Origin: Pseudomonas xionganensis
Lineage (GTDB): Bacteria; Pseudomonadota; Gammaproteobacteria; Pseudomonadales; Pseudomonadaceae
DNA length: 64,000 nt
NCBI RefSeq assembly: GCF_009763245.1
Contig: NZ_WKJZ01000001.1
Coordinates: 2,186,941-2,250,940 of the forward strand
Direction of reading: 5' to 3'
Shown: one piece after another, positions 18,855-29,489 of the stretch
Position numbering within the stretch: position 1 is the stretch's first letter
Layout: each line of letters starts with the position of its first letter
Position numbers and translations under genes: made by a program
Notes under the pieces: generated by a model
What the model was told of the DNA's origin: nothing
Seen by the model: only the letters and a program-made list of their open reading frames with translations
Database searches by the model: none

Positions 18855-19931
18855 ATGCGCGAGCAATTGTTGGCAGCCGAGAACATTCAGGCCATCGAGT
18901 GGCGTGACGATGCCCTGCACCTGCTCGATCAGCGGCTCTTGCCGGGGCAGATCAGTTGGCTGACTTACCAGGCCAGTGGCCAAGTGGCCGAGGCCATTAG
19001 CAGCATGGTGGTGCGTGGTGCGCCGGCCATTGGCATCGCGGCGGCCTATGCCGTGGTGCTGGCGGTGCGGGCACGCCTGGCTGAGGGAGGTGACTGGCAG
19101 TTGGCGCTGGAGGCTGACTTCGCCCAGCTGGCGGCCTCCCGGCCCACGGCGGTCAATCTGTTCTGGGCGCTGGGGCGCATGCGTGAGCGCCTGGAGCGTC
19201 TCAAGGCCGCTGAGGATCCATTACAGGCGGTCGAGGCCGAAGCCCTGGCCATTCATCAGAGTGATCGCGATGCCAACCTGACCATGGCTCAGTTGGGTGC
19301 CGAGCTGATCCGTCGCCATCAGGGCAACTCGCAGAACCTGTTGACCCACTGCAATGCAGGAGCCCTGGCCACCGGCGGTTTTGGTACGGCGCTGGGGGTG
19401 ATCCGCGCGGCTTACCTGGAAGGCTTGGTGGAACGGGTCTATGCCGATGAAACCCGGCCCTGGCTGCAGGGCTCGCGCCTGACCGCCTGGGAGCTGGATC
19501 GTGACGGGGTCCCGGTCAGCGTCTGCGCCGACTCTGCCGCCGCGCACCTGATGAAGACCCGTGGCATCACCTGGGTCATCGTCGGCGCCGACCGGATTGC
19601 CGCCAACGGCGATGTGGCCAACAAGATCGGCACCTATCAGCTGGCGGTCAACGCCATGCACCATGGTGTGCGCTTTATGGTGGTGGCGCCCAGTTCCACC
19701 ATCGATATGGCCCTGGAAAGCGGTGATGACATCCCCATCGAAGAGCGCTCCGCTGACGAGTTGCTGGATATCGCCGGCCAGCCCCTGGCGGCCCGCGTGG
19801 CGGCGGTCAATCCGGTGTTCGATGTGACCCCGGCGGATCTGGTGGACTTTCTGGTGACGGAGAAGGGTGTGGTGGAGCGCCCGGATGCGCAGAAAATGGC
19901 CCATCTGATGTGCCGCAAGCGACTGCATTGA
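18855..19931 (+). CDS. mtnA: S-methyl-5-thioribose-1-phosphate isomerase
   Basis: Converts methylthioribose-1-phosphate to methylthioribulose-1-phosphate in the methionine salvage pathway. At 358 aa it has the eIF2B-alpha-like fold; motifs [42 protein letters not shown] (catalytic cysteine region), [16 protein letters not shown] and [17 protein letters not shown] (catalytic aspartate) are all present. AGAGGTGG before the ATG at 18855 fixes the start; the frame is open 39 nt further. It sits upstream of gyrA, as in other pseudomonads. Downstream salvage genes mtnB and mtnC are not in this window, and the only mtnD-like gene (40748-41290) looks inactive. Confidence 0.95.
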   Translation: MREQLLAAENIQAIEWRDDALHLLDQRLLPGQISWLTYQASGQVAEAISSMVVRGAPAIGIAAAYAVVLAVRARLAEGGDWQLALEADFAQLAASRPTAVNLFWALGRMRERLERLKAAEDPLQAVEAEALAIHQSDRDANLTMAQLGAELIRRHQGNSQNLLTHCNAGALATGGFGTALGVIRAAYLEGLVERVYADETRPWLQGSRLTAWELDRDGVPVSVCADSAAAHLMKTRGITWVIVGADRIAANGDVANKIGTYQLAVNAMHHGVRFMVVAPSSTIDMALESGDDIPIEERSADELLDIAGQPLAARVAAVNPVFDVTPADLVDFLVTEKGVVERPDAQKMAHLMCRKRLH

Positions 19932-19994
19932 CGCGCAGAGGGCAATTCTGGGGATAGGTCACGGGCAGCGATTGTGGTAATCTCCGGCGGTTTG

Positions 19995-20149
19995 AAGGCT
20001 GCCCCATGGGGCGCCAGAACTGCGCAGATACATGGCATAACTTGTTGATTTGTCGTGAGTCGCTTATGGCCGCTGGCCTGGGCGACAGGCTTCGCTCCAT
20101 TCAGGACGAATGAGGCGCGGCTCCACCAGAAAAAGGAACCAGGCTACTC
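19995..20149 (+). ncRNA. Structured 5' leader of gyrA (candidate gyrA RNA motif)
   Basis: Between mtnA and gyrA are a GCCCC/GGGGC self-complementary block (about 20000-20012) and a larger stem GTCGC/GCGAC (20059-20063, 20082-20086) enclosing GGCC-GCT-GGCC (20068-20078). A conserved 'gyrA RNA' leader has been proposed in Pseudomonas by comparative genomics; placement fits, but I have not matched the published consensus. AAAAAGGAAC before the ATG is the ribosome site. Confidence 0.4.
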
Positions 20150-22918
20150 ATGGGCGAACTGGCCAAAGAAATCCTCCCGGTCAATATTGAAGACGAACTC
20201 AAGCAGTCCTACCTCGATTACGCGATGAGCGTGATCGTCGGGCGAGCCCTGCCGGATGCGCGCGATGGCTTGAAGCCCGTGCACCGCCGCGTGCTGTTTG
20301 CCATGAGCGAGTTGGGCAACGACTGGAACAAGCCATACAAGAAGTCCGCCCGTGTGGTCGGTGACGTGATCGGTAAGTATCACCCCCATGGTGATACGGC
20401 CGTGTACGACACCATCGTGCGTATGGCCCAGCCGTTCTCCCTGCGTTACCTGCTGGTGGATGGCCAGGGTAACTTCGGTTCGGTGGACGGCGACAACGCC
20501 GCGGCCATGCGTTACACCGAAGTGCGCATGACCAAGCTGGCCCATGAGCTGCTGGCCGACCTGCACAAGGAAACCGTCGACTGGGTGCCCAACTACGACG
20601 GCACCGAGCAGATTCCGGCGGTCATGCCGACCAAGATCCCCAACCTGCTGGTCAACGGCTCCAGCGGTATCGCCGTGGGCATGGCCACCAATATTCCGCC
20701 GCACAACCTGACCGAGGTGATCAACGGCTGCCTGGCTCTGATCGAAAACCCCGAGCTGACGGTCGATGAGCTGATGGAGTACATCCCTGGCCCGGATTTC
20801 CCCACGGCGGCGATCATCAATGGCCGCGCCGGCATTATCGAGGCCTACCGTACCGGTCGCGGGCGCATCTATATCCGTGCCCGTGCCGAGGTCGAGGACA
20901 TCGACAAGGTCGGTGGTCGCCAACAGATCGTGGTCACCGAGCTGCCTTATCAGCTGAACAAGGCGCGCCTGATCGAGAAGATCGCCGAGCTGGTCAAGGA
21001 GAAGAAGCTCGAAGGCATCACCGAGCTGCGTGACGAGTCCGACAAGGACGGCATGCGTATCGTGATCGAACTGCGCCGCGGCGAGGTGCCGGAGGTGATT
21101 CTCAACAACCTCTATGCCCAGACCCAGATGCAGAGCGTGTTCGGCATCAACGTGGTGGCCCTGATCGACGGCCAGCCCAAGGTGCTCAACCTCAAGGACA
21201 TGCTCGAAGCCTTCGTCCTGCACCGCCGCGAGGTGGTGACCCGGCGCACCGTGTTCGAGCTGCGCAAGGCCCGCGAGCGCGGCCATATCCTCGAAGGTCA
21301 GGCGGTTGCCCTGTCCAATATCGATCCGGTCATCGCCCTGATCAAGGCCTCGCCGACCCCGGCCGAAGCCAAGCAGGCGCTGATTTCCACCGCCTGGGAG
21401 TCCACTGCGGTGGAGGCCATGGTCGAGCGCGCTGGCGCCGATGCCTGCCGTCCGGACGATCTCGATCCGCAATACGGTCTGCGCGACGGCAAGTACTTCC
21501 TCTCGCCGGAGCAGGCCCAGGCCATCCTCGAACTTCGCCTGCACCGCCTGACTGGCCTGGAGCACGAGAAGCTGCTGGCCGAGTATCAGGAAATCCTCAC
21601 TCAGATCGGTGAGCTGATCCGCATCCTCACCGACGCCAAGCGCCTGATGGAAGTGATTCGCGAAGAGCTGGAAGCGGTGCGTGACGAGTATGGCGATGCC
21701 CGTCGCACCGAGATCGTGGCCTCGCGCATGGACCTGACCATGGCCGACCTGATCACCGAAGAGGAGCGGGTAGTCACCATCTCCCACGGTGGCTATGCCA
21801 AGAGCCAGCCGCTGCATGCCTACCAGGCCCAGCGTCGCGGTGGCCGTGGCAAGTCCGCCACCGGGGTCAAGGACGAGGATTACATCGAGCACCTGCTGGT
21901 GGCCAACAGCCACGCCACCCTGTTGCTGTTCTCCAGCAAGGGCAAGGTTTACTGGCTGAAGACCTATGAAATCCCCGAAGCCTCCCGCGCTGCCCGTGGC
22001 CGCCCGCTGGTCAACCTGCTGCCACTGGATGAAGGCGAGCGCATCACCGCCATGCTGCAGATCGATCTCGAAGCCCTGCAGCAGAGTGCTGGCGACGAAG
22101 AGCTGGACGACAGCGAAGGCGTGGTGCTGGAAGGCGAAGTGGTCGAAGCCGATGTGGCCGACGACTCTGACGCCGAGCTGGCCGATGACGAGCAGGACGA
22201 GCCCACCGGCGCCTACATCTTTATGGCCACGGCCAAGGGCACCGTGAAGAAGACCCCGCTGGTGCAGTTCAGCCGGCCGCGTACCAGTGGCCTGATCGCG
22301 CTGAAGCTGGAGGAGGGCGACACCCTGATCGCCGCGGCCATCACCGATGGCGCCCGTGAGGTGATGATGTTCTCCGACGGCGGCAAGGTCATTCGCTTCA
22401 AGGAAAAGCACGTGCGCACCATGGGCCGTACCGCCCGTGGCGTGCGCGGCATGCGTCTGGCGGAAGGTCAGCGCATCATCTCCATGCTGATCCCCGAAGC
22501 CGGTGCGCAGATTCTTACCGCTTCCGAGCGTGGCTATGGCAAGCGTACGGCCATGGCCGAGTTCCCTCGTCGCGGTCGCGGTGGTCAGGGTGTCATCGCC
22601 ATGGTCAGCAACGAGCGCAACGGTGCGCTGGTGGGTGCTGTGCAGGTTCTCGATGGCGAGGAAATCATGCTGATTTCCGACCAGGGTACTCTGGTGCGTA
22701 CCCGTGTCAGTGAGGTCTCCAGCCTGGGCCGCAATACCCAGGGCGTAACCCTGATCAAGCTGGCCAAGGATGAGAAACTGGTCGGTCTTGAGCGGGTGCA
22801 GGAGCCTTCTGTCGAAGACGAGGACGAGCTGCCGGGCGACGAGGACGCGACCGAAGCGGGTGTCGAGGCGCAGGCGGATGACGCCGCAGTCGAGCAGAGC
22901 CCAGCCAGCGAAGAGTGA
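20150..22918 (+). CDS. gyrA: DNA gyrase subunit A
   Basis: Breakage-reunion subunit of gyrase, which introduces negative supercoils. The 922-aa protein has the N-terminal domain with the catalytic tyrosine Y122 in [11 protein letters not shown], a quinolone-determining region reading [13 protein letters not shown] with T83 and D87 (the sensitive-type residues), and the C-terminal DNA-wrapping propeller with the GyrA box QRRGGRGK (near residue 562). An acidic insertion between blades (about residues 640-690) and an acidic tail are as in other Pseudomonas gyrases. The gene starts the gyrA-to-rpsA run on the plus strand; serC begins 88 nt after its stop. Confidence 0.98.
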   Translation: MGELAKEILPVNIEDELKQSYLDYAMSVIVGRALPDARDGLKPVHRRVLFAMSELGNDWNKPYKKSARVVGDVIGKYHPHGDTAVYDTIVRMAQPFSLRYLLVDGQGNFGSVDGDNAAAMRYTEVRMTKLAHELLADLHKETVDWVPNYDGTEQIPAVMPTKIPNLLVNGSSGIAVGMATNIPPHNLTEVINGCLALIENPELTVDELMEYIPGPDFPTAAIINGRAGIIEAYRTGRGRIYIRARAEVEDIDKVGGRQQIVVTELPYQLNKARLIEKIAELVKEKKLEGITELRDESDKDGMRIVIELRRGEVPEVILNNLYAQTQMQSVFGINVVALIDGQPKVLNLKDMLEAFVLHRREVVTRRTVFELRKARERGHILEGQAVALSNIDPVIALIKASPTPAEAKQALISTAWESTAVEAMVERAGADACRPDDLDPQYGLRDGKYFLSPEQAQAILELRLHRLTGLEHEKLLAEYQEILTQIGELIRILTDAKRLMEVIREELEAVRDEYGDARRTEIVASRMDLTMADLITEEERVVTISHGGYAKSQPLHAYQAQRRGGRGKSATGVKDEDYIEHLLVANSHATLLLFSSKGKVYWLKTYEIPEASRAARGRPLVNLLPLDEGERITAMLQIDLEALQQSAGDEELDDSEGVVLEGEVVEADVADDSDAELADDEQDEPTGAYIFMATAKGTVKKTPLVQFSRPRTSGLIALKLEEGDTLIAAAITDGAREVMMFSDGGKVIRFKEKHVRTMGRTARGVRGMRLAEGQRIISMLIPEAGAQILTASERGYGKRTAMAEFPRRGRGGQGVIAMVSNERNGALVGAVQVLDGEEIMLISDQGTLVRTRVSEVSSLGRNTQGVTLIKLAKDEKLVGLERVQEPSVEDEDELPGDEDATEAGVEAQADDAAVEQSPASEE

Positions 22919-22919
22919 T

Positions 22920-22949
22920 CTGCCGGCGGGGTCAGCCCGCCCGTGGCAG
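22920..22949 (+). other. Hairpin in the gyrA-serC spacer
   Basis: CTGCCGGCGGG pairs with CCCGCC-CGT-GGCAG as a bulged stem of about 11 bp, starting just after the gyrA stop. There is no T-run, so it may be a 3' stabiliser or a weak attenuator rather than a terminator. Confidence 0.45.
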
Positions 22950-23006
22950 CTTAGGATTCGGCGGTCGACCCGGTGTCGGCCGCTCAACATTTGAGCGAGA
23001 GTGGAT

Positions 23007-24092
23007 GTGAGCAAGCGAGCCTTTAACTTCTGCGCCGGCCCGGCCGCGCTGCCAACCGCCGTACTGCAACGCGCCCAGGCCGAGATGCTCGACTGGCAGG
23101 GCAAGGGCCTGTCGGTGATGGAGATGAGCCATCGCAGCGACGAGTACATGGCCATCGCCGCCAAGGCCGAGCAGGATCTGCGTGACCTGCTGGTGGTACC
23201 TAACGACTACAAGGTGCTGTTCCTCCAGGGCGGCGCCAGCCAGCAGTTCGCCGAGATCCCCCTGAATCTGTTGCCGGAAGAGGGTGTGGCTGATTACGTC
23301 GACACCGGTATCTGGTCGAAGAAAGCCATCGAGGAAGCCAAGCGCTTCGGCCGCATCAATGTCGCCGCCAGTGCTAAGGCCCATGACTACTTTGCCATCC
23401 CGGGGCAGAACGACTGGCAGCTGTCGAAAGACGCCGCTTATCTGCACTACTGCAGCAACGAGACTATCGGCGGTCTGCAGTTCGACTGGGTACCGGAGCT
23501 GGGCGACACCCCCCTGGTGGTGGATATGTCCTCGGACATCCTCTCGCGCCCCATCGATGTGTCGCAGTTCGGCCTGATCTACGCCGGCGCGCAGAAGAAT
23601 ATCGGCCCCAGCGGCCTGGTGGTGGTGATCGTCCGTGAGGACCTGCTCGGCCGCGCCCGTTCCAGCTGCCCGACCATGCTCGATTACAAGGTATCCGCCG
23701 ACAACGGCTCGATGTACAACACCCCTGCGACCTACTCCTGGTACCTCTCTGGCCTGGTGTTCGAGTGGCTCAAGGAGCAGGGCGGCGTCGAGGCCATGGA
23801 GCGGATCAACCGCGCCAAGCAGGAGCTGCTGTACAAAGCCATTGATGACAGTGATTTCTACAGTAACCCGGTCGCCCACAACGCCCGTTCCTGGATGAAC
23901 GTGCCGTTCCGTCTGGCCGACGAGAAGCTGGACAAGGCTTTCCTCGCCGGGGCCGATGCGCGCGGCCTGCTCAACCTCAAAGGGCACCGTTCGGTGGGCG
24001 GCATGCGCGCCTCCATCTACAACGCCGTGGGCCTGGATGCGGTCGAGGCGCTGGTGGCCTACATGGCCGAGTTCGAGAAGGAGCACGGCTGA
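23007..24092 (+). CDS. serC: Phosphoserine aminotransferase
   Basis: PLP enzyme making 3-phosphoserine in serine synthesis (and the corresponding step in pyridoxal phosphate synthesis in gammaproteobacteria). The 361-aa protein starts at GTG 23007 (family N-terminus SKRAFNFCAGPAALP); another GTG two codons upstream is less likely. The PLP lysine lies in YAGAQKNIGPSGLVVV; FLQGGASQQFAEIP and the C-terminal GGMRASIYNAV are conserved. The stop codon overlaps the pheA start by 1 nt (TGATG), so pheA translation is probably coupled. Confidence 0.97.
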   Translation: MSKRAFNFCAGPAALPTAVLQRAQAEMLDWQGKGLSVMEMSHRSDEYMAIAAKAEQDLRDLLVVPNDYKVLFLQGGASQQFAEIPLNLLPEEGVADYVDTGIWSKKAIEEAKRFGRINVAASAKAHDYFAIPGQNDWQLSKDAAYLHYCSNETIGGLQFDWVPELGDTPLVVDMSSDILSRPIDVSQFGLIYAGAQKNIGPSGLVVVIVREDLLGRARSSCPTMLDYKVSADNGSMYNTPATYSWYLSGLVFEWLKEQGGVEAMERINRAKQELLYKAIDDSDFYSNPVAHNARSWMNVPFRLADEKLDKAFLAGADARGLLNLKGHRSVGGMRASIYNAVGLDAVEALVAYMAEFEKEHG

Positions 24093-25186
24093 TGTCCGAG
24101 CAGGAACTGCAGGCCCTGCGCCTGCGCATCGACAACCTCGATGAGCGCATCCTGGAGCTGATCAGCGACCGCGCGCGCTGCGCCGAAGAAGTGGCGCGGG
24201 TGAAGATGAAGGAACTGGCCGAAGGCGAGAAGCCGGTGTTCTATCGCCCCGAACGCGAGGCCCAGGTGCTCAAACGCATCATGGAGCGCAACCAGGGCCC
24301 CCTGGGCAACGAAGAAATGGCGCGGCTGTTCCGCGAGATCATGTCCTCCTGCCTGGCCCTGGAGAACCCGCTGAAAGTCGCCTACCTCGGCCCGGAAGGC
24401 ACGTTCTCCCAAGCTGCGGCGATGAAGCACTTTGGTCATGCCGTGATCAGCGTGCCGATGGCCGCCATCGACGAGGTGTTCCGCGAAGTGGCCGCCGGTG
24501 CGGTGAACTTCGGCGTGGTGCCGGTGGAAAACTCCACCGAGGGGGCGATCAACCACACCCTGGACAGCTTCCTCGAACACGACATGGTCATTTGCGGCGA
24601 GGTGGAGCTGCGTATTCACCACCACCTGCTGGTCGGTGAAACCACCAAGACCGACAAGATCACCCGCATCTACTCCCACGCCCAGTCACTGGCCCAGTGC
24701 CGCAAGTGGCTGGACGCGCACTACCCGAACGTCGAGCGCGTGGCGGTGTCGAGCAATGCCGACGCGGCCAAGCGGGTGAAGAGTGAGTGGAATTCCGCCG
24801 CAATTGCCGGCGATATGGCGGCCAACCTCTATGGCCTGACCAAGCTGGCGGAAAAGATCGAGGATCGCCCGGATAACTCCACGCGCTTCCTGATCATCGG
24901 TAGCCAGGAAGTACCGCCCACCGGCGACGACAAGACCTCGATCATCGTCTCCATGCGCAACAAGCCGGGTGCATTGCACGAGCTGTTGGTGCCGTTCCAT
25001 AACAACGGCATCGACCTGACCCGCATCGAAACCCGTCCATCGCGCAGCGGCAAGTGGACCTATGTGTTCTTTATCGACTTCGTCGGTCATCACCGCGATC
25101 CGCTGATCAAGGACGTGCTGGAGAAGATCGGCCAGGAGGCCGTGGCGCTCAAGGTGCTGGGTTCCTATCCAAAGGCGGTGCTGTAA
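24092..25186 (+). CDS. pheA: Bifunctional chorismate mutase/prephenate dehydratase (P-protein)
   Basis: Converts chorismate to prephenate and then phenylpyruvate for phenylalanine synthesis. The 364-aa protein has an AroQ-type mutase (residues about 1-90: LRLRIDNLDERILELISDRA), a dehydratase domain (about 95-275: YLGPEGTFSQAA, VVPVENSTEGAINHTLD, NSTRFLIIG) and a C-terminal ACT domain (about 285-364: KPGALHELLVPF, and the phenylalanine-binding ESRP-equivalent ETRPSR). ACT-mediated feedback inhibition by phenylalanine is expected. It overlaps serC by 1 nt and is separated from hisC by a REP-like repeat. Confidence 0.97.
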   Translation: MSEQELQALRLRIDNLDERILELISDRARCAEEVARVKMKELAEGEKPVFYRPEREAQVLKRIMERNQGPLGNEEMARLFREIMSSCLALENPLKVAYLGPEGTFSQAAAMKHFGHAVISVPMAAIDEVFREVAAGAVNFGVVPVENSTEGAINHTLDSFLEHDMVICGEVELRIHHHLLVGETTKTDKITRIYSHAQSLAQCRKWLDAHYPNVERVAVSSNADAAKRVKSEWNSAAIAGDMAANLYGLTKLAEKIEDRPDNSTRFLIIGSQEVPPTGDDKTSIIVSMRNKPGALHELLVPFHNNGIDLTRIETRPSRSGKWTYVFFIDFVGHHRDPLIKDVLEKIGQEAVALKVLGSYPKAVL

Positions 25187-25198
25187 GTCCGCCTCCTT

Positions 25199-25249
25199 GT
25201 AGGCGCGGTTTTAGCCGCGATATTCGCGACTGAAGTCGCTCCTGCGAGG
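25199..25249. repeat. Pseudomonas REP-like double palindrome
   Basis: GTAGGCGCGGTTTTAGCCGCGA followed by TCGCGACTGAAGTCGCTCCTGC: two adjacent hairpins (GCGG..CCGC and GCGAC..GTCGC) with ends resembling the widespread GTAGGAGCGG.../...CGCTCCTAC pseudomonad REP pair. It sits alone in the pheA-hisC spacer, where it may limit polarity or protect the upstream 3' end. Confidence 0.7.
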
Positions 25250-25284
25250 CCTGTGGTGCTCGGTCGAGACAATGAGGTTTTGTG

Positions 25285-26394
25285 ATGACTTGTGATTTCC
25301 TCGCCCTGGCCGTGCCAGGCGTGCAGAAGCTGTCCCCCTATGTGCCGGGAAAACCGGTGGATGAGCTGGCCCGTGAGCTGGATCTGGATCCGGCCGGCAT
25401 CGTCAAGCTGGCCAGCAACGAGAACCCGCTTGGCCCCGGCACCAAGGCCCTGGAGGCGATCCGTAGCGAGCTGACCGAGCTGACCCGCTACCCCGACGGC
25501 AATGGCTTCGCCCTCAAGGCCGCCCTGGCTGCGCGTTATGGTGTGGACCTGGCGCAAGTCACCCTGGGCAATGGCTCCAACGATATTCTCGATCTGGTGG
25601 CGCGTGCCTATCTGGCCCCTGGGCTGAATGCGGTGTTCAGCCAGTACGCCTTTGCCGTCTACCCCATCTCCACCCAGGCGGTGGGGGCCGAGGGCAGGGC
25701 GGTACCTGCGCGCGATTATGGTCACGATCTGGACGCCATGCTGGCGGCCATCGATGCCAATACCCGGGTGGTGTTTCTCGCCAACCCGAATAACCCCACC
25801 GGCACCTGGTTCGGTCCGGCGGCGCTGGAAGCCTTTCTGGCCAAGGTGCCGGAGTCGGTGCTGGTGGTGCTGGATGAGGCCTATATCGAGTACGCCGAAG
25901 GCGACGAGCTGCCGGACGGTCTCGACTACCTGGCTCGTTATCCCAATCTGCTGGTCTCGCGCACCTTCTCCAAGGCCTATGGCCTGGCGGCGCTGCGCGT
26001 CGGCTACGCCATCAGCTCGCCGGCCATTGCCGATGTGCTCAACCGTGTGCGCCAGCCCTTCAATGTCAACAGCCTGGCCCTGGCGGCAGCCTGTGCGGCC
26101 CTGGATGACACCGACTACCTGGCGCGCAGCCGCCAGCTCAACGATGCCGGCATGGCGCAGCTGGAAACTGGCCTGGCTGAACTGGGCCTGGCGTGGATTC
26201 CCAGCAAGGGCAACTTTATTGCCGTGGACTTTGCCCGTGACACCGCCGCGATCAATCAGGCGCTGCTGCGCGAGGGGGTAATCGTGCGCCCGGTGGCCGG
26301 CTACGGCATGCCCCATTTCCTGCGGGTGTCCATTGGCCTGGCCGCAGAGAACGCACGCTTTCTTGAAGCCTTGACCAAGGTGCTGCGCTCGTGA
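25285..26394 (+). CDS. hisC: Histidinol-phosphate/aromatic aminotransferase
   Basis: A 369-aa class I/II PLP aminotransferase with the HisC signature: KLASNENPLGPGTKALEA, LANPNNPTGTWF, VLDEAYIEY and the PLP lysine in VSRTFSKAYGLAALRVGYA. In this location, between pheA and tyrA/aroA, it probably transaminates phenylpyruvate or hydroxyphenylpyruvate as well as the histidine intermediate; the second hisC copy in pseudomonads sits here. GAGG lies 7 nt before the ATG at 25285, better than the overlapping GTG at 25282. It overlaps the next gene by 4 nt. Confidence 0.95.
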   Translation: MTCDFLALAVPGVQKLSPYVPGKPVDELARELDLDPAGIVKLASNENPLGPGTKALEAIRSELTELTRYPDGNGFALKAALAARYGVDLAQVTLGNGSNDILDLVARAYLAPGLNAVFSQYAFAVYPISTQAVGAEGRAVPARDYGHDLDAMLAAIDANTRVVFLANPNNPTGTWFGPAALEAFLAKVPESVLVVLDEAYIEYAEGDELPDGLDYLARYPNLLVSRTFSKAYGLAALRVGYAISSPAIADVLNRVRQPFNVNSLALAAACAALDDTDYLARSRQLNDAGMAQLETGLAELGLAWIPSKGNFIAVDFARDTAAINQALLREGVIVRPVAGYGMPHFLRVSIGLAAENARFLEALTKVLRS

Positions 26395-28634
26395 GTCAAA
26401 GCAACCATACGCCTGCGCAGGTGCCGCTGATTGGTCGTCTGGTGGTCATCGGCCTCGGCCTGATCGGCGGCTCCTTTGCCAAGGGCCTGCGCGAGCGGGG
26501 CCTGTGCCGGGAAGTGATAGGCGTCGACCTGGACCCGGAATCGCGCCGCCTGGCGGTAGAGCTGGGCGTGGTCGATCGCTGTGAAAGCGACCTGGCCACA
26601 GCCTGCCAGGGCGCCGAGGTGATCCAGCTGGCGGTGCCGATTCTGGCCATGGAAAAGCTTTTGGGCGAGCTGGCCAAGCTTGATCTGGGGGCGGCGGTGC
26701 TGACCGATGTGGGCAGTGCCAAGGGCAGTGTGCTGCGTGCGGCGCGCCTGGCCTTTGCCGGTAAAGCGGTACGCTTCGTACCGGGTCACCCCATCGCCGG
26801 CTCCGAGCAGAGTGGGGTGGAAGCGGCCAATGGCGAACTGTTCCGTCGCCACAAGGTGATCCTGACGCCTTCCGAGCACAGCGACGAGCAGGCGCTGGCC
26901 CTGGTCGATACCCTGTGGCGTGAGCTGGGTGCGGATGTCGAGCATATGGAGGTCGAGCACCACGATCAGGTGCTGGCAGCCACCAGTCATCTGCCCCATC
27001 TGCTGGCCTTTACCCTGGTGGATTCGCTGGCCAAGCGCAGTGAGAACCTGGAGATTTTTCGTTACGCCGCCGGCGGCTTTCGCGACTTTACGCGAATCGC
27101 CGGCAGCGACCCGGTGATGTGGCACGACATCTTCCTCGCCAACCGCGAGGCCGTGCTACGAACCCTCGATGTATTTCGCGACGACCTCAACGCCCTGCGC
27201 GATGCGGTTGACGCAGGGGATGGGCACCAACTGCTGGGCGTATTTACCCGCGCCCGGGTGGCCCGTGAGCATTTCGGCAAAATTCTGGCCCGCAGGGCCT
27301 ATGTGGACGCTATGCACTCGAACGATCTGATTTTCCTGGCCAACCCCGGTGGCAAACTGTCTGGGCGCATCCGCGTGCCGGGCGACAAGTCCATCTCCCA
27401 CCGCTCGATCATGCTCGGCTCCCTGGCCGAAGGCACGACCGAGGTTGAAGGTTTCCTCGAAGGTGAGGACGCGCTGGCCACCCTGCAGGCCTTTCGCGAT
27501 ATGGGTGTGGTCATCGAGGGCCCGCACCATGGTCGCGTGACCATCCATGGCGTCGGTCTGCACGGCCTCAAGGCGCCGGCCGGCCCGCTCTATATGGGTA
27601 ATTCCGGCACCTCCATGCGCTTGCTTTCCGGTCTGCTGGCGGCGCAGCCGTTCGACACCACCCTGACCGGCGATGCCTCGCTGTCCAAGCGGCCGATGAA
27701 CCGCGTGGCCAAGCCCTTGCGGGCCATGGGCGCAGTGATCGAAACGGCCCCGGAAGGCCGCCCACCCTTGACCATCCGCGGTGGCCAGCGTCTGACCGGC
27801 ATGGACTACGAAATGCCCATGGCCAGCGCCCAGGTCAAATCCTGTCTGCTGCTGGCCGGCCTGTATGCCGCCGGGCGCACCTCGGTGACCGAGCCGGCGC
27901 CGACCCGTGACCACACCGAGCGCATGCTGCGCGGCTTCGGCTACCCGGTCAGTGTCGAGGGCAGCACCGCCAGCGTCGAGTCTGGGCATAAGCTGACCGC
28001 CACTCGCATCGAGGTGCCGGCGGATATTTCGTCGGCGGCTTTCTTCCTGGTGGCGGCGAGCATCGCCGAAGACTCCGAGTTGGTGCTGGAGCATGTCGGC
28101 ATCAACCCGACCCGCACCGGGGTGATCGATATCCTCAAGCTGATGGGTGGCGATATCAGCCTGGAAAACCAGCGTGAAGTCGGCGGCGAGCCGGTGGCGG
28201 ATATCCGCGTGCGCTCGGCCCAGCTCAAGGGCATCGATATTCCCGAGGACCTGGTGCCGCTGGCTATCGACGAATTCCCCGTGCTGTTCGTCGCCGCTGC
28301 CTGCGCCCAGGGCCGCACCGTGCTGCGTGGCGCCGAAGAGCTGCGGGTCAAGGAGTCCGACCGCATCCAGGTGATGGCCGACGGCCTGATCGCGCTTGGC
28401 GTGAAATCCGAACCGACCCCGGATGGCATCGTGATCGAGGGTGGCAGCATCGGCGGTGGCGAAGTCTGGGCCCATGGCGATCACCGCATTGCCATGTCCT
28501 TCAGTGTGGCGTCGCTGCGCGCCAGTGCGCCGATCCGCATCCACGACTGCGCCAACGTCGCCACCTCCTTCCCCAACTTCCTGAGCCTGTCGGCCCAGGT
28601 CGGCATCCGTGTAGCCGAGGAGGGCAAGGCATGA
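26391..28634 (+). CDS. tyrA-aroA: Fused prephenate/cyclohexadienyl dehydrogenase and EPSP synthase
   Basis: One 747-aa chain carries two enzymes of aromatic amino acid synthesis. Residues about 18-300 are the NAD-dependent TyrA domain ([45 protein letters not shown]). From about residue 308 ([14 protein letters not shown]) the chain is AroA, joining phosphoenolpyruvate to shikimate-3-phosphate: [47 protein letters not shown] and [11 protein letters not shown]. The fusion is a known Pseudomonas trait. The start is a GTG overlapping hisC by 4 nt, and its stop overlaps cmk by 4 nt (ATGA). An internal start for free AroA at 27312 cannot be excluded. Confidence 0.96.
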   Translation: MSQSNHTPAQVPLIGRLVVIGLGLIGGSFAKGLRERGLCREVIGVDLDPESRRLAVELGVVDRCESDLATACQGAEVIQLAVPILAMEKLLGELAKLDLGAAVLTDVGSAKGSVLRAARLAFAGKAVRFVPGHPIAGSEQSGVEAANGELFRRHKVILTPSEHSDEQALALVDTLWRELGADVEHMEVEHHDQVLAATSHLPHLLAFTLVDSLAKRSENLEIFRYAAGGFRDFTRIAGSDPVMWHDIFLANREAVLRTLDVFRDDLNALRDAVDAGDGHQLLGVFTRARVAREHFGKILARRAYVDAMHSNDLIFLANPGGKLSGRIRVPGDKSISHRSIMLGSLAEGTTEVEGFLEGEDALATLQAFRDMGVVIEGPHHGRVTIHGVGLHGLKAPAGPLYMGNSGTSMRLLSGLLAAQPFDTTLTGDASLSKRPMNRVAKPLRAMGAVIETAPEGRPPLTIRGGQRLTGMDYEMPMASAQVKSCLLLAGLYAAGRTSVTEPAPTRDHTERMLRGFGYPVSVEGSTASVESGHKLTATRIEVPADISSAAFFLVAASIAEDSELVLEHVGINPTRTGVIDILKLMGGDISLENQREVGGEPVADIRVRSAQLKGIDIPEDLVPLAIDEFPVLFVAAACAQGRTVLRGAEELRVKESDRIQVMADGLIALGVKSEPTPDGIVIEGGSIGGGEVWAHGDHRIAMSFSVASLRASAPIRIHDCANVATSFPNFLSLSAQVGIRVAEEGKA

Positions 28635-29311
28635 TCAATGCTCCGGTTATCACCATCGACGGCCCCAGCGGTTCGGGCAAGGGCACCATTGCCGGTCTGC
28701 TGGCCAAGCAGCTGGGCTGGAACTTGCTGGATTCCGGCGCTCTTTATCGCCTGCTGGCCTTTGCCGCAGGCAATCATGGGGTTGACCTGACCAATGAGGA
28801 GGCCATGAAACTCTTGGCCGCCCATCTGGATGTGCAGTTCGTGGCCGCTAGCGGTGGCCAGCGCATCATTCTGGAAGGTGAGGATGTGACCGATCTGATT
28901 CGCAACGAGCAGGTCGGCGCCGGCGCCTCCCAGGTGGCGTCCCTGCCTGCAGTGCGTGAGGCCTTGCTGCAGCGCCAGCAGGCCTTTCGCGAAATGCCGG
29001 GACTGGTGGCAGATGGTCGGGATATGGGCACCGTGGTGTTTCCCGATGCGCCGCTCAAGGTCTTCCTCACCGCCAGTGCCGAGGAGCGCGCGCAGCGCCG
29101 CTACTTGCAGTTGAAGGCCAAGGGCGATGATGTTAATCTCGCGAGTCTTCTTGATGAGATTCGGGCGCGCGACGAGCGCGATACCCAGCGAGCAGTAGCC
29201 CCGCTCAAGCCGGCGGCCGATGCCATAGTGCTGGATTCCACCGAGCTTTCCATTGAGCAAGTGCTTGAACGCATTCTGCGCGAGATCGCCGATCGCGAGC
29301 TCGCCGGGTAA
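28631..29311 (+). CDS. cmk: Cytidylate kinase
   Basis: Phosphorylates CMP and dCMP with ATP. The 226-aa protein has the P-loop [14 protein letters not shown] near the N-terminus, [12 protein letters not shown] (substrate site), [24 protein letters not shown] and [16 protein letters not shown], covering the family's NMP-binding and lid elements. Start codon overlaps the end of tyrA/aroA by 4 nt (ATGA), so it is translationally coupled. rpsA follows after a 174-nt leader, the order seen across gammaproteobacteria. Confidence 0.97.
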   Translation: MINAPVITIDGPSGSGKGTIAGLLAKQLGWNLLDSGALYRLLAFAAGNHGVDLTNEEAMKLLAAHLDVQFVAASGGQRIILEGEDVTDLIRNEQVGAGASQVASLPAVREALLQRQQAFREMPGLVADGRDMGTVVFPDAPLKVFLTASAEERAQRRYLQLKAKGDDVNLASLLDEIRARDERDTQRAVAPLKPAADAIVLDSTELSIEQVLERILREIADRELAG

Positions 29312-29378
29312 GGCGATTGTCCTGCTGGGCAGTCGCACGGGTCATTCGACATAGGGTCGGGTGACCTGACAAGGAGGC

Positions 29379-29489
29379 ATGTGGGAGACCAGTCCTAGTC
29401 CCACGGGCCTTTTTTATATCAACGACCCACATTGTCTGGAGTGTGGTTTGGGCAGATTCCCTGCCCTGAATCAACAGGAATCAACATGA
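29379..29489 (+). CDS. Possible 36-codon leader ORF of rpsA
   Basis: An AAGGAGG ribosome-binding sequence (29371-29377) is followed at once by ATG (29379) or GTG (29381). The ATG frame stays open for 36 codons ([16 protein letters not shown]...) and ends in a TGA that overlaps the rpsA ATG as ATGA. The overlap would couple rpsA translation to the leader. Against it, the SD-to-ATG gap is only 1 nt. A terminator-like hairpin (GTGGGA/TCCCAC, 29381-29404) followed after GGGCC by six T residues lies inside. It may instead be a purely structural S1 autoregulatory leader. Confidence 0.3.
   Translation: MWETSPSPTGLFYINDPHCLECGLGRFPALNQQEST

Noticed and set aside
20144..23164. 1006-codon open frame opposite gyrA
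   Set aside because: A shadow ORF created by GC-rich codon use; composition is repetitive, with no recognisable domain.
25199..25249. Possible terminator between pheA and hisC
   Set aside because: Matches the common Pseudomonas REP outline and lacks a T-run, so called a repeat.
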